Source: a virus
Length of the DNA stretch: 48,902 bases
IMG/VR virus record: IMGVR_UViG_3300022907_000732
Coordinates: 1 to 48,902 of that record
Direction: 5' to 3' (one strand)
Numbering within the stretch: position 1 is the stretch's first letter; every line of letters begins with the position of its first letter. This document shows positions 1-8,287 of the stretch, piece by piece. The position numbers were made by a program, and so were the translations under genes. Below the pieces are notes generated by a model, which did no database searches, was not told the origin of the DNA, and saw nothing but the letters and a program-made list of their open reading frames with translations.

Positions 1-2
1 TG

Positions 3-353
3 ACTAAGGTCTATGCACAAGAAGCGCCTCTCTACTCCACCCATCTTGGGGTGGCAGGTCGTGTTGACTGTGTTGGTATCTTTGATGGTAAACTATCCAT
101 CATCGACTACAAGACCTCTATGAAACCTAAGAAACTAGAATGGGTCAAGAACTACTTCATGCAAGAAGCTGGTTATGCTGTAATGTGGGAAGAACGTACA
201 GGAATGCCGATTACTCAATTGGTTACCATCATCTCTGTTGATAACAGTGAACCTCAAGTGTTTATTGAACACCGTGACAACTGGGTGAATACTTTGCGAA
301 ATACCATAGAAAAATACAACGAGGAGCAAAATTCGACTTCCATTTTGTTATAA
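3..353 (+). CDS. PD-(D/E)XK (RecB/Cas4-like) nuclease, 3' part
   Basis: The reading frame is open to the left edge, so this is the C-terminal part of a longer protein; the GTG at 51 is only an internal codon. The core reads GRVDCVGIFDGKLSIIDYKT, which is the D ... D-x-K active-site layout of the PD-(D/E)XK exonuclease superfamily (RecB C-terminal or Cas4 type). Such proteins cut or resect DNA and in phages act in recombination or host DNA breakdown. After the catalytic core the chain ends in a helical region with a tryptophan-rich turn. A late promoter follows 3 bases before the stop codon. The superfamily call is good; the specific role is open because the N-terminus is missing. Confidence 0.75.
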   Translation, partial: TKVYAQEAPLYSTHLGVAGRVDCVGIFDGKLSIIDYKTSMKPKKLEWVKNYFMQEAGYAVMWEERTGMPITQLVTIISVDNSEPQVFIEHRDNWVNTLRNTIEKYNEEQNSTSILL

Positions 354-356
354 ATA
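349..356 (+). promoter_or_regulatory. T4-type late promoter (TATAAATA)
   Basis: Exact TATAAATA, the consensus of T4 late promoters recognised by the gp55 sigma factor with gp33 and the clamp. It lies 37 bp before the ATG at 393 and is followed by the leader element AACTTATGGGA (377-387). It would drive the head-associated module from 393 onward. A TATAAT at 361-366 is also present but has no matching -35 box. Confidence 0.75.
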
Positions 357-392
357 GTGGTATAATACACTTTTATAACTTATGGGATATCG

Positions 393-1685
393 ATGTTACA
401 GTTTAGTCAACTCAACGAAACTTCCTTAACTTTTGGGGAAATTGTGCGTCCTGATAGGGCGTATCGTGCTGACCTATTCATTACGAAATACAAATCTGGA
501 GAACCCTTTGAGACTACTGGTGGTGATAAGGTAGTTCTTCAGTATGACCCCTCAGTAGAAAAGGCAATTCGCACTGGAAATAATAAAGGTCTACCTACCA
601 AAGCACTCAAGACTCTGGATGGCCAAGAACTTACATTCGGTAAACTAAAGAAGACCGCAGAGTTTGGTGGTGGTCGTGGTTCTGGTGGTGGTTCAGATAA
701 CACTCGTGCAACCGAATCCGCACAATGTGTTTATGCACAATTGATGTGGGACAACCCCAATACAAAATTCTCTCCTGACGAACTCAAGTCTGCATTCCAG
801 AAAACAAATACCGATGCCAAGTTAGACGAGATTCTACTGAATGATGACCAGTGGATTGCATCATCTATTAACGGTGCAAGGATTCTTCATAAAGTATTGA
901 AGAAGAAACAGTATACATGGCATCGTGGTTCACAGTGGGTTTCTAAACTTGAAGAAGTATTCAAGAAACTCAATAGTGAAGAGAAACTATTCAGTAACGT
1001 AAATAAATGGACTCCCGCAGATATCTGGGCAGTCGCTCGTGGTGCAGAAAACAAATACAACATTCATGGTGCAAAAAGTTTCTCAGAACTTAACAATGAA
1101 CTCTTGAAAGCATATGCCGCTCGTGATATAATGGGTATATCACTCAAGAAGATTGGGAAGAAACCTAAATTGTCACAAGTAAATTTCCGTGCGCCATTCG
1201 TACCACCCAAATTTATCAAACAAACCTTCGGTAAGAAGAACTTCTATGGTGCAAAGGACGGATACTTGTACGGGTCTGGTGGATTCCAGATTCAGTTCCG
1301 TACCTTTCCAACCTTCCAATGTGAGATTGTTGGTAAGAAAGCGAAACATGGTAAGGTGTCCTATGGTGGTATCAGTGATGCAATGAAAGATGCAACTGGT
1401 AGACCCCTGACAAATAAAAAGGTTGTTGAACAGATGTTGAAGAACAAACCCGATATGTTCTATGATAACTTCTGGAAAAACTATTCAATGACTAGTGAGA
1501 AAGATAGTAAAGAAACTCTCATGTCAAATCTACAGAAGAAAGACTTTGAGTGGAACGTATCTAAGTACATGGTATTGGAACTATTTACTGCAATCAAAGG
1601 TCGGGAACAACAAGTACTGGACTACCTAGTTCGTATCGCAAAGTCACAAACAAAGAACTCCGCTGTTCACTTGAAGGTGTCGTAA
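393..1685 (+). CDS. Conserved phage protein, possible PD-(D/E)XK-like fold
   Basis: 430 residues, not confidently recognised. A flexible glycine-rich linker (GGGRGSGGGSDN, near residue 90) separates an N-terminal 90-residue segment from the main domain. The main domain contains NKWTPADIWAVARG and, about 40 residues later, DIMGISLKKIGK. An aspartate in a W-x-PADIW motif followed by S-L-K-K is reminiscent of restriction-endonuclease-like folds, but I cannot align the full fold, so this is only a suggestion. It is the first gene after a late promoter and its stop overlaps the next ATG by one base (TAATG), so it is probably made late and co-translated with the following capsid-linked proteins. 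Confidence 0.6.
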   Translation: MLQFSQLNETSLTFGEIVRPDRAYRADLFITKYKSGEPFETTGGDKVVLQYDPSVEKAIRTGNNKGLPTKALKTLDGQELTFGKLKKTAEFGGGRGSGGGSDNTRATESAQCVYAQLMWDNPNTKFSPDELKSAFQKTNTDAKLDEILLNDDQWIASSINGARILHKVLKKKQYTWHRGSQWVSKLEEVFKKLNSEEKLFSNVNKWTPADIWAVARGAENKYNIHGAKSFSELNNELLKAYAARDIMGISLKKIGKKPKLSQVNFRAPFVPPKFIKQTFGKKNFYGAKDGYLYGSGGFQIQFRTFPTFQCEIVGKKAKHGKVSYGGISDAMKDATGRPLTNKKVVEQMLKNKPDMFYDNFWKNYSMTSEKDSKETLMSNLQKKDFEWNVSKYMVLELFTAIKGREQQVLDYLVRIAKSQTKNSAVHLKVS

Positions 1686-2905
1686 TGAATTTTAATGATT
1701 TTATAACAGAACAGAAGAATACTCACATGACCCATATTGAGGATAAGGTTCTCTATGGGGGTGTGAATGGTACACGTCAAGCAATCAATGCACTACGTGA
1801 ACTCCGTGATATGTTAGCTGGACAAACTGACTCTAAACTGTCAACCAAGTGGGACGGTGCTCCCGCAGTCTTCTGTGGTCAAGACCCTAGTGACGGGAAT
1901 TTCTTTGTTGCGAAGAAAGGTATCTTTGCAAAGAATCCTAAAATCTATAAATCTGCACAAGAGATTGACGCAGACATGTCGGGTGACCTTGCAGACAAGA
2001 TGAAACTTGCATTGAAACATTTACCAGAACTTGGTATCAAGGGTGTGATTCAAGGGGACTTCTTGTTTTCAAAACCAGACGTTAGTACCGATACCATTGA
2101 TGGTCAGAAGTACACAACCTTTCACCCCAACACTATCATCTATGCAGTACCCTATGACCAAGCTGATGCAATCCGTAAGGCAAAGATTGGTATCGTCTGG
2201 CACACTACATATACGGGTAAAGACTTTGAGTCGATGAAAGCATCATATGGTGTAGACGTGTCGAAATTTAAGAGTTCTGTAAACGTATGGTCACAGGACG
2301 CAATGTTGCGTGACGTGTCTGGTGCGACCATGAACAAGAAAGAAACCGCAGAGGTAACCAAACATTTGTCCGATGCGGGTAAGATATTCAACAAGATATC
2401 TGGTTCCACCTTACGTGAGTTAGAACGTAATCAAAACCTTGCTCAACTTATTGAACAGTACAATAACACTTTTGTGCGGCAACAAATGGTCATTTCTAAC
2501 ACTAATGCACACGTAACAGGTTTAATCAAGTGGTTGAATGATAAGTTTCAGAAAGAAGCTGACAAACGTAGTACCGAAAAGGGTAAAATGGTTCAGTTTA
2601 AGAAACTAGAAGAGTTGATGAAGTTCTTCTCTACAAGAAACAAAAAGAATCTAGTTGCAATGTTTGATTTGCAAAAAAATATTGTTCTTGCAAAACTAAA
2701 ACTTATAAATAAACTTAATAGCATAAGTTCAATTGACTCTTTCGTCCAGACCAAAAAAGGTTATAAGGTTAAGACGGGAGCTGAAGGATTTGTCGCTATT
2801 GATAAACTAGGTGGTGATGCGGTCAAGTTGGTTGACCGTCTAGAATTTTCGTATAATAACTTCAGTCCAGATATACTGAAGGGATGGGATAAACCAAAGA
2901 GGTAA
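1685..2905 (+). CDS. DUF6267-like protein with ligase-type KWDG motif
   Basis: 406 residues. It begins MNFNDFITEQ, which resembles the T4 internal-protein capsid-targeting peptide (MKTYQEFIAEA type, cleaved after an I-x-E). Residues 55-58 read K-W-D-G in STKWDGAPAVF, matching motif I (K-x-D-G) of the covalent nucleotidyltransferase superfamily (DNA/RNA ligases, capping enzymes), where the lysine carries AMP or GMP. Downstream are an AKKGIF segment, GIKGVIQGDFLF and IIYAVP, placed like ligase motifs Ia, III and the following strand. I associate this architecture with the DUF6267 family of marine phages; no activity is known to me. Hydrolytic or structural roles without catalysis are possible. 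ATG is coupled to the preceding stop. Confidence 0.7.
   Translation: MNFNDFITEQKNTHMTHIEDKVLYGGVNGTRQAINALRELRDMLAGQTDSKLSTKWDGAPAVFCGQDPSDGNFFVAKKGIFAKNPKIYKSAQEIDADMSGDLADKMKLALKHLPELGIKGVIQGDFLFSKPDVSTDTIDGQKYTTFHPNTIIYAVPYDQADAIRKAKIGIVWHTTYTGKDFESMKASYGVDVSKFKSSVNVWSQDAMLRDVSGATMNKKETAEVTKHLSDAGKIFNKISGSTLRELERNQNLAQLIEQYNNTFVRQQMVISNTNAHVTGLIKWLNDKFQKEADKRSTEKGKMVQFKKLEELMKFFSTRNKKNLVAMFDLQKNIVLAKLKLINKLNSISSIDSFVQTKKGYKVKTGAEGFVAIDKLGGDAVKLVDRLEFSYNNFSPDILKGWDKPKR
2704..2711 (+). promoter_or_regulatory. Possible internal late promoter (TATAAATA)
   Basis: Exact TATAAATA inside the preceding coding region, about 200 bp before the small basic protein at 2909. It could boost late expression of the following genes, or be a chance match in AT-rich coding sequence. 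Confidence 0.35.
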
Positions 2906-2908
2906 ACT

Positions 2909-3391
2909 ATGGCTAAACCAATGAGCCTAAAAACATTTCTAAATGTGGACTACACTCAGACGGGTGATGAGTACCAAGCAACCAATGCAAAGAAGCGTAA
3001 GCGTGATATTGGGGCTGGAACTGACGCTGAGTATTCTTCAACGAATCCGCCTACAAAAGACGAGGCACTAACTTTACAACAACGTATGAAGTTATCTCGT
3101 TCTCTCAAAAAGAACAAAGCAAAAATTGCTATGGGTCGCAAACGTGCTGAGCGTAAAGTCGCTGATGTTGACACTTTAAAAAAACGTGCAAAGAAACAAG
3201 CACGTATGCAATTCTTTAAAAAAATCACTAAGGGTGTGGATAAGGGTGAAATGTCAATGGGTCGCAGAGCGTCCATTGAGAAACGCCTAGATAAGATGAA
3301 ACCCAAGATTGATAAACTCGCAAAGAAATTACTTCCGAAGGTTCGTAAAGGTGAACTTGAACGGAAGAGAGGTGGAAACAAAAGTGATTAA
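2909..3391 (+). CDS. Small basic phage protein
   Basis: 160 residues, extremely rich in lysine and arginine through the central and C-terminal parts, with predicted long charged helices and no hydrophobic core segment. The N-terminus (MAKPMSLKTFLNVDYTQ) is followed by a low-complexity polar stretch. No family recognised. Its position between a ligase-like protein and a cytidylyltransferase-like protein, both with capsid-targeting-like N-termini, and its strong positive charge suggest a DNA-binding internal or core protein; this is inference. The stop overlaps the next start by 8 bases. Confidence 0.6.
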   Translation: MAKPMSLKTFLNVDYTQTGDEYQATNAKKRKRDIGAGTDAEYSSTNPPTKDEALTLQQRMKLSRSLKKNKAKIAMGRKRAERKVADVDTLKKRAKKQARMQFFKKITKGVDKGEMSMGRRASIEKRLDKMKPKIDKLAKKLLPKVRKGELERKRGGNKSD

Positions 3392-5255
3392 AGATTTTAA
3401 ATCCTATCTAGTCGAAGAGGCTAAAGAGGTTTATTTTACGTTTGGTAGAATGAATCCGCCTACGATTGGCCATGGAAAAGTATTAGATACCATTGCACAA
3501 AAGGCCAAGGGGGCAGACTGGAAGGTCTATGTCTCTCAATCTACTGGTGCAAAAGACCCACTATCATATTCTGACAAAGTAAAACACCTACGTAAGATGT
3601 TTCCGAAACATGGTCGTAACATCATGGTCGATAAGGGTGTGAAGAGCGTATTCGATATTGCTGCCAAGTTGTATGACCAAGGATACAAGAAAATCACTAT
3701 GGTAGTCGGAGAAGACCGTCTACGTGAGTTTGATGTCCTGTTGAATAAGTATAATGGTAAGAAAGCACGTCACGGATTCTATAACTTCGAGTCTATCAAT
3801 GTTGTGTCGGCTGGTCGTAGAGACCCTGATGCCGAAGGTGTGGAAGGTATGTCTGCGTCCAAACAACGTGCCAATGCCAAAGAGAACGATTACCAATCAT
3901 TCACACAGGGTGTTCCGAAAGGAATGTCTGACCGTGATACTCGTAGATTGTTTAATGATGTTCGTAAAGGTTTAGGTCTCAAGGAAGAGCATTCTTTTAA
4001 ACGCCACATCGAACTACCTAAAGTCTCTGACCTGAGAGAACAATTCGTTAAAGGTGAGTTGTTCGAACTGGGTGATACTGTTGTTATCAAAGAAAGTGAT
4101 GAGGTTGGTACAGTATCAGTCCTTGGCGCTAACTATGTCATCGTAGAATGTGGTGACCGTAAAATCCGTAAGTGGTTAGACGCAGTAGAGTTGGTAGAGA
4201 AAAAGGCAGTCCAAGACCCTGATATCAAAGACAAGGAAGGTACTCAACCTAAGAAGTACTATGCAGGTTTAGAGAAGTCTACCAAGAGTAAGCGTGATGC
4301 ACATTTCAAGAAACATGGTAAGAAGGCAGACGATGATGATTCCGCCTATAAACCCGCTCCTGGCGATAAGACAGCAAAAACGAAACCATCCAAGTACACC
4401 AAGCAGTTCAAGGACATGTATGACGAAGACTGTTGGGACGGTTATAAACAAGTCGGTATGAAGAAGAAGGGGAACAAGACTGTTCAGACCGAAGATGTGT
4501 CACAACAAGAACTTAATGACCTAGAGAAATTCGCAGACAGACTCCTCAACAAGTTCGATGTCGATATTGAATTCACAAGGCATTTCGCTGACCGTATGAA
4601 TGACAAACGTAACAAACCCGCAATCACTGTGGCAGAGTTACAACGTCTGTTCAAGAAGATGGCCCAGAACAAGGGTAAGAAGATTAAGAAACACGGTAAC
4701 AGTGAAGCTATTCTCAAGGACATGCAGTCCGACCTAAATCTGCCTGTGGTTATCAACTGGAAGAACGGTGAGTTCGAAGTTGTTAACAAAACAATAATGC
4801 GTAAGAAGGCATTCAAGTCACCTGACCCAGAACTCAAGTATGAAGGTATGGCATTCGACAAACTGAAGTCTATGACTGTCGGTAAGAAACAGTATCAAGA
4901 CGCATTACAAGCCCTGAAGAAACTACTTGCACGTAAGAAAAAAGAGAGTGGTGGTAAACTAAGACACTCTACCCACTACTACGCCATGCAGATTGCCAAA
5001 ACCTATAACAACATGAATGATAAAGTACTTCATAAAATGTTGGGTGAAGAAAGTGGTGCAGGCGAAGAAGGTACGGATAAACTTCTGAAGAAGTATAAAA
5101 AAGATACTCCGATGGAAGAAGACGCAGTTCAAGATGCAAAAGACCGTATCAAACGTGAGAAAGAACAAGATAAGAAGAAACACGATTCACTACTTGACCG
5201 TGCCAGACTTGCACGTGCAAGAACAAAAAATAGAAATACTAGACCCAATGAATAA
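3384..5255 (+). CDS. Cytidylyltransferase-like multidomain protein
   Basis: 623 residues from GTG 3384, chosen because AGAGGTGG sits about 10 bases upstream and the start overlaps the previous stop (GTGATTAA); a TTG at 3309 is open but buried in the previous gene. The N-terminus (IKDFKSYLVEEA) looks like a capsid-targeting peptide. Residues 21-30, GRMNPPTIGH, are the nucleotide-binding signature of the HxGH cytidylyl/adenylyltransferase family (here with H replaced by N-P-P-T), and GMSASKQR (155-162) matches the C-terminal substrate loop (ISxTxxR type). About 450 further residues hold an SH3-like segment (about 215-270) and long charged regions. Reaction probably transfer of NMP to a phosphorylated small molecule; substrate unknown. 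Similar long fusions occur in marine T4-like phages. Confidence 0.7.
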   Translation: MIKDFKSYLVEEAKEVYFTFGRMNPPTIGHGKVLDTIAQKAKGADWKVYVSQSTGAKDPLSYSDKVKHLRKMFPKHGRNIMVDKGVKSVFDIAAKLYDQGYKKITMVVGEDRLREFDVLLNKYNGKKARHGFYNFESINVVSAGRRDPDAEGVEGMSASKQRANAKENDYQSFTQGVPKGMSDRDTRRLFNDVRKGLGLKEEHSFKRHIELPKVSDLREQFVKGELFELGDTVVIKESDEVGTVSVLGANYVIVECGDRKIRKWLDAVELVEKKAVQDPDIKDKEGTQPKKYYAGLEKSTKSKRDAHFKKHGKKADDDDSAYKPAPGDKTAKTKPSKYTKQFKDMYDEDCWDGYKQVGMKKKGNKTVQTEDVSQQELNDLEKFADRLLNKFDVDIEFTRHFADRMNDKRNKPAITVAELQRLFKKMAQNKGKKIKKHGNSEAILKDMQSDLNLPVVINWKNGEFEVVNKTIMRKKAFKSPDPELKYEGMAFDKLKSMTVGKKQYQDALQALKKLLARKKKESGGKLRHSTHYYAMQIAKTYNNMNDKVLHKMLGEESGAGEEGTDKLLKKYKKDTPMEEDAVQDAKDRIKREKEQDKKKHDSLLDRARLARARTKNRNTRPNE

Positions 5256-5475
5256 ATTCAATCAACATATTGAAGAAGGTGCGTTGGCTGATAAGTCCAA
5301 GAAGTCTGGTATATCTGTCGATACATTAAGAAAGGTTTATAATCGTGGTGTTGCAGCATGGAAGACTGGTCACAGACCAGGCACTACTCCCCAACAATGG
5401 GGATATGCTCGTGTTAATGCCTTCATAGTAAAAAAGAAAAAAGGTGGTCTGAACCACGATAAGGATTTAGCGTAA
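5248..5475 (+). CDS. DUF5824-like small protein
   Basis: 75 residues plus stop. ATG 5248 overlaps the previous stop by 8 bases (ATGAATAA); an earlier in-frame ATG lies deep in the preceding gene. The N-terminus MNKFNQHIEEGALAD again looks like a short capsid-targeting peptide with an I-E-E cleavage-like site. The body carries VYNRGVAAWKTGHRPGTTPQ and WGYARVNAF, the signature I associate with DUF5824, a domain found in many phage head-region proteins. Function unknown. Its stop shares a base with the next ATG. Confidence 0.7.
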   Translation: MNKFNQHIEEGALADKSKKSGISVDTLRKVYNRGVAAWKTGHRPGTTPQQWGYARVNAFIVKKKKGGLNHDKDLA

Positions 5476-6770
5476 TGAAAACATTAAAAGAACTCAGAGA
5501 AAAGACTCTGACTCCCGCAGAGAAAAAGAAACGGGAAGAGATTGCCAAGTCAATGGAGAAAGACAATCCTGACATGCCTATGGGCAAGAAGATGGCGATT
5601 GCTACTGCCACCGCAAAACGTGTCGCTGAAAGTGACTTCGAACCTCATATGATGTATGACCCGAAGACTGGTGAGTCCGAGAAGGCAGAGAAACCTGAAG
5701 ACCATGAACGTCTGAAGAAGAAGGGTTATACTCACGAGAAACCAGAAGTTAAAGAATCCAAATCCGCAACACAGAGTGATGATGATTGGGTTGTAGTTGG
5801 AAAGGGTAGAAAACCTGTTCGGTTTTTGAAGAATCCCAAAAATAATAAAGCACCTCGCAACTGGCAAAAATCTTCTGATGAACAAGAAGTAATACGAGTG
5901 AGTAAAGCCAAGCAGATGGGTATAATTAAGAAAGAGTCAGTAGAACTTGAGGAAGCAAAGTCCTCATCTGGTTACGAACTCTATCACCGTGATTTCTCTG
6001 GTGCAATGCAACACGCATATGCACACGCAAAGAAGAAAGGTTTTACTGTAGACAAAGACGATATTGATTCCAAGGTTGCAATGGGGCCAAAGAGACCATC
6101 CAGTGGTAAGACTAATAGGTATATCCTAGATACCAACAAGAAACAAAAACTTCACGTACAGGTTGCGAACCTAGACAACAAACGATATGAGTTAAATATG
6201 TATATAGAATCTGTTGAATCCCTTGATGAGTCCGTCATCTCCGATGTCAAGGACATCGTTGCAAACAAACAAGCGAAGAAAATCCAAGGTGTTATGGTTG
6301 ATATGTTCACCGCATCTGCTATCTCACAAATTTACGACAAAGTGAATGATGCGAATAAGGCGAAGATGGACAAGTTAAAGATTACTAAACTTGCTGACCT
6401 CGCAATGAAACTCATGAAGAGGGAAGATTTTGTCACAGAGAATACTCGTGCAAAGCGTGATGCCATGAGAGCCATGGGTAAACGTGGTAAAGATAGTGCT
6501 GATATAGATATGGATGCAACTGACGATGACCGCAAGGCAGCATCTAAAAATGTTCTTATGCAAATCCGTAAAGCGTCTGACCTACCTAAAGGCGGTGAGA
6601 TTGAGTTCCCTGACAGTGGTAAGAAAGGTAAGATTTCACAGGATGACGCAAAGAAGATTTCTAAATTGTTTGACATATTGAAGAAACCACAGGACAAAGA
6701 AAAGTTTCAGAAAGTAATATCAAAAGACCTGAAAGGTATTCAGGCACTTTTAAAGAGGTTAGGACGATAA
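5475..6770 (+). CDS. Charged two-part phage protein, probably head-associated
   Basis: 431 residues, no enzymatic family recognised. The N-terminus (MKTLKELREKTLTPAEKKKR) has an L-R-E that could serve as a prohead-protease site, followed by a segment (MPMGKKMAIATATAKR) that recurs in marine phage proteins. Near residue 157 the sequence ESVELEEAKSS offers a second protease-like site just before a compact domain (GYELYHRDFSGAMQHAYAHA ... YELNMYIE). The remainder is lysine-rich and helical. Layout suggests a polyprotein-like internal or scaffold component that is trimmed during maturation; this is inference from motifs and neighbourhood. Confidence 0.6.
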   Translation: MKTLKELREKTLTPAEKKKREEIAKSMEKDNPDMPMGKKMAIATATAKRVAESDFEPHMMYDPKTGESEKAEKPEDHERLKKKGYTHEKPEVKESKSATQSDDDWVVVGKGRKPVRFLKNPKNNKAPRNWQKSSDEQEVIRVSKAKQMGIIKKESVELEEAKSSSGYELYHRDFSGAMQHAYAHAKKKGFTVDKDDIDSKVAMGPKRPSSGKTNRYILDTNKKQKLHVQVANLDNKRYELNMYIESVESLDESVISDVKDIVANKQAKKIQGVMVDMFTASAISQIYDKVNDANKAKMDKLKITKLADLAMKLMKREDFVTENTRAKRDAMRAMGKRGKDSADIDMDATDDDRKAASKNVLMQIRKASDLPKGGEIEFPDSGKKGKISQDDAKKISKLFDILKKPQDKEKFQKVISKDLKGIQALLKRLGR

Positions 6771-6771
6771 A

Positions 6772-7515
6772 ATGTTTAAATCACATTATCTTGGAGACGG
6801 TACACTTGCAGAAGGGATTCATATCTCTCGTGGTGCAGTTGCACGAACCTCACACATCAACAAGTTTGGGTATAATGCTTCGGTAGGTATAAACTTTGAG
6901 ACGGTTACTGACTTGGGTGGTGACCAATACTATCCAACAAGTGCGGGTGTAGTTTCTGTAGTATCTGATGATGCGAATGATGATGATGGTGACACTGGTG
7001 CAAGGACTGTTGAGATTCAAGGTCTTGATAGTAACTATGATGAAATCTCCGAAACTGTAACACTGAATGGTACAAGTGCGGTAACGACTACTGCATCATT
7101 TCTCCGTGTTTTTCGTGGCAAGGTTTTGACTGCTGGGTCAAGTGGAACAAATGAAGGTCTTATCACTCTGTCTATTGGTGGTAACAATGTCGCAAGGATT
7201 AGTGCGGCTAATGGTGGTCAGACACTCATGGCAGTGTACACTGTTCCTGCTGGTTGTAAAGCATATCTGATTAAGTTCCAAGGTTCATTAAGTAAGAATC
7301 AAGAAGCACAGTTTATGATTAGAACTAAGAATGGAACGACAGACGCTGCATGGCAAGTCAAATCTATGTTCGGTACATTTGCAAATACTGTAGGGTATGA
7401 GTATCCAGTGCCTCTAGAAATTACCGAAAAGACAGATATTGAGGTTCGTGTAAAGGCGGGTGCCGTTTCAGAAGCTGGTGCAATTTTTGACATAGTAAAA
7501 GTAAGTGATATCTAG
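6772..7515 (+). CDS. Phage virion structural protein (beta-rich)
   Basis: 247 residues, rich in T, G, V and N with alternating strand patterns and no long helices. The segment TGARTVEIQGLDSNYDEISE and the following TVTLNGTSAV resemble a repeat-like structural protein common in marine phages and placed there among virion components. The C-terminal half (VYTVPAGCKAYLIKFQGSL) looks like a jelly-roll. Probably a capsid-decorating or tail-associated protein. It sits one base after the previous stop and shares a base with the next start. Confidence 0.65.
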   Translation: MFKSHYLGDGTLAEGIHISRGAVARTSHINKFGYNASVGINFETVTDLGGDQYYPTSAGVVSVVSDDANDDDGDTGARTVEIQGLDSNYDEISETVTLNGTSAVTTTASFLRVFRGKVLTAGSSGTNEGLITLSIGGNNVARISAANGGQTLMAVYTVPAGCKAYLIKFQGSLSKNQEAQFMIRTKNGTTDAAWQVKSMFGTFANTVGYEYPVPLEITEKTDIEVRVKAGAVSEAGAIFDIVKVSDI

Positions 7516-8024
7516 TGAAAAGATTTAACGAACATTGTTGTGGAGGCGAGTCTACTCTGGTAGAGAATAATATATACCGTGTCGGTTCCGAGTCGTATTT
7601 TAAATACTGGCGTGATTTGCGTGAACAGTATCTAAAGGGCGAACTACAAATAGACCCCAGTGAGATTGACATTATGGAATCTGACCTTGGTGAGTTCGCA
7701 CAGTTCAACGGTGAGAATGTTGCATTAGATTGTATCTTTGAGGAAGAGAAACAACCAGAACTAAACAAACCAAAGAAGGGTGGCCCAAAGAAGTACTACG
7801 TGTATGTCAAAGACCCCTCATCTGGTAATATCAAGAAAGTATCTTGGGGTGATACCACTGGACTTAAAGTCAAGTTGAATGACCCGAAGGCACGTAAGTC
7901 ATTTGCCGCACGACACGATTGTGCGAACAAAACAGACAAAACAAAAGCAGGATATTGGGCATGTAGATTGCCTCGTTATGCAAAACAATTAGGACTATCT
8001 GGTGGAGGAAGTTTCTTTTGGTAA
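7515..8024 (+). CDS. Phage protein with C-terminal RHDC...YWACR motif
   Basis: 169 residues from GTG 7515, which overlaps the previous stop by one base. The N-terminus (MKRFNEHCCGGESTLVENN) may be a targeting peptide with an L-V-E site. The C-terminal 45 residues carry KARKSFAARHDC and KTKAGYWACRLPRYAKQLG, a motif I recognise from the ends of several phage head-region proteins; its two cysteines and a histidine could bind metal. Middle part is a lysine-rich linker (KPKKGGPKKYYVYVKD). Function unknown, probably virion-related. Confidence 0.6.
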   Translation: MKRFNEHCCGGESTLVENNIYRVGSESYFKYWRDLREQYLKGELQIDPSEIDIMESDLGEFAQFNGENVALDCIFEEEKQPELNKPKKGGPKKYYVYVKDPSSGNIKKVSWGDTTGLKVKLNDPKARKSFAARHDCANKTDKTKAGYWACRLPRYAKQLGLSGGGSFFW

Positions 8025-8287
8025 AACCCTACATGGAGTTGAAGGTTCGTAATGGTAAGATAAGGGTTTTTAGAGAAGATGTTAAAGAGGAAGACCTCAT
8101 TTGGCACCAAGATACTAAGGATAGAAGTATTCATGTCATGGAAGGATATGGATGGCAACTACAGATAGACAACGAACATCCTATGGACTTATTAGAAGGA
8201 CATAGTTATAGTATAGACAAGATGGAATATCACCGAATAATTAAAGGTGAAGGTGATTTGGTTATTAGAATATATGAAGGTACTTAA
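8018..8287 (+). CDS. Small cupin-fold protein
   Basis: 89 residues. TTG 8018 is preferred over ATG 8033 because GGAGGA (8004-8009) lies at the right distance for TTG and the start overlaps the previous stop. The chain alternates strands and turns as in a single cupin barrel: EDLIWHQDTKDRSIHVMEG, then WQLQIDNEHPMDLLEGHSYS and YHRIIKGEGDLVIRIYEG. The histidines at WHQD and EYHR are near the usual metal positions, but only part of the canonical ligand set is visible. Role unknown; small cupins in phages often accompany sugar or surface modification enzymes. Confidence 0.6.
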   Translation: MVKPYMELKVRNGKIRVFREDVKEEDLIWHQDTKDRSIHVMEGYGWQLQIDNEHPMDLLEGHSYSIDKMEYHRIIKGEGDLVIRIYEGT

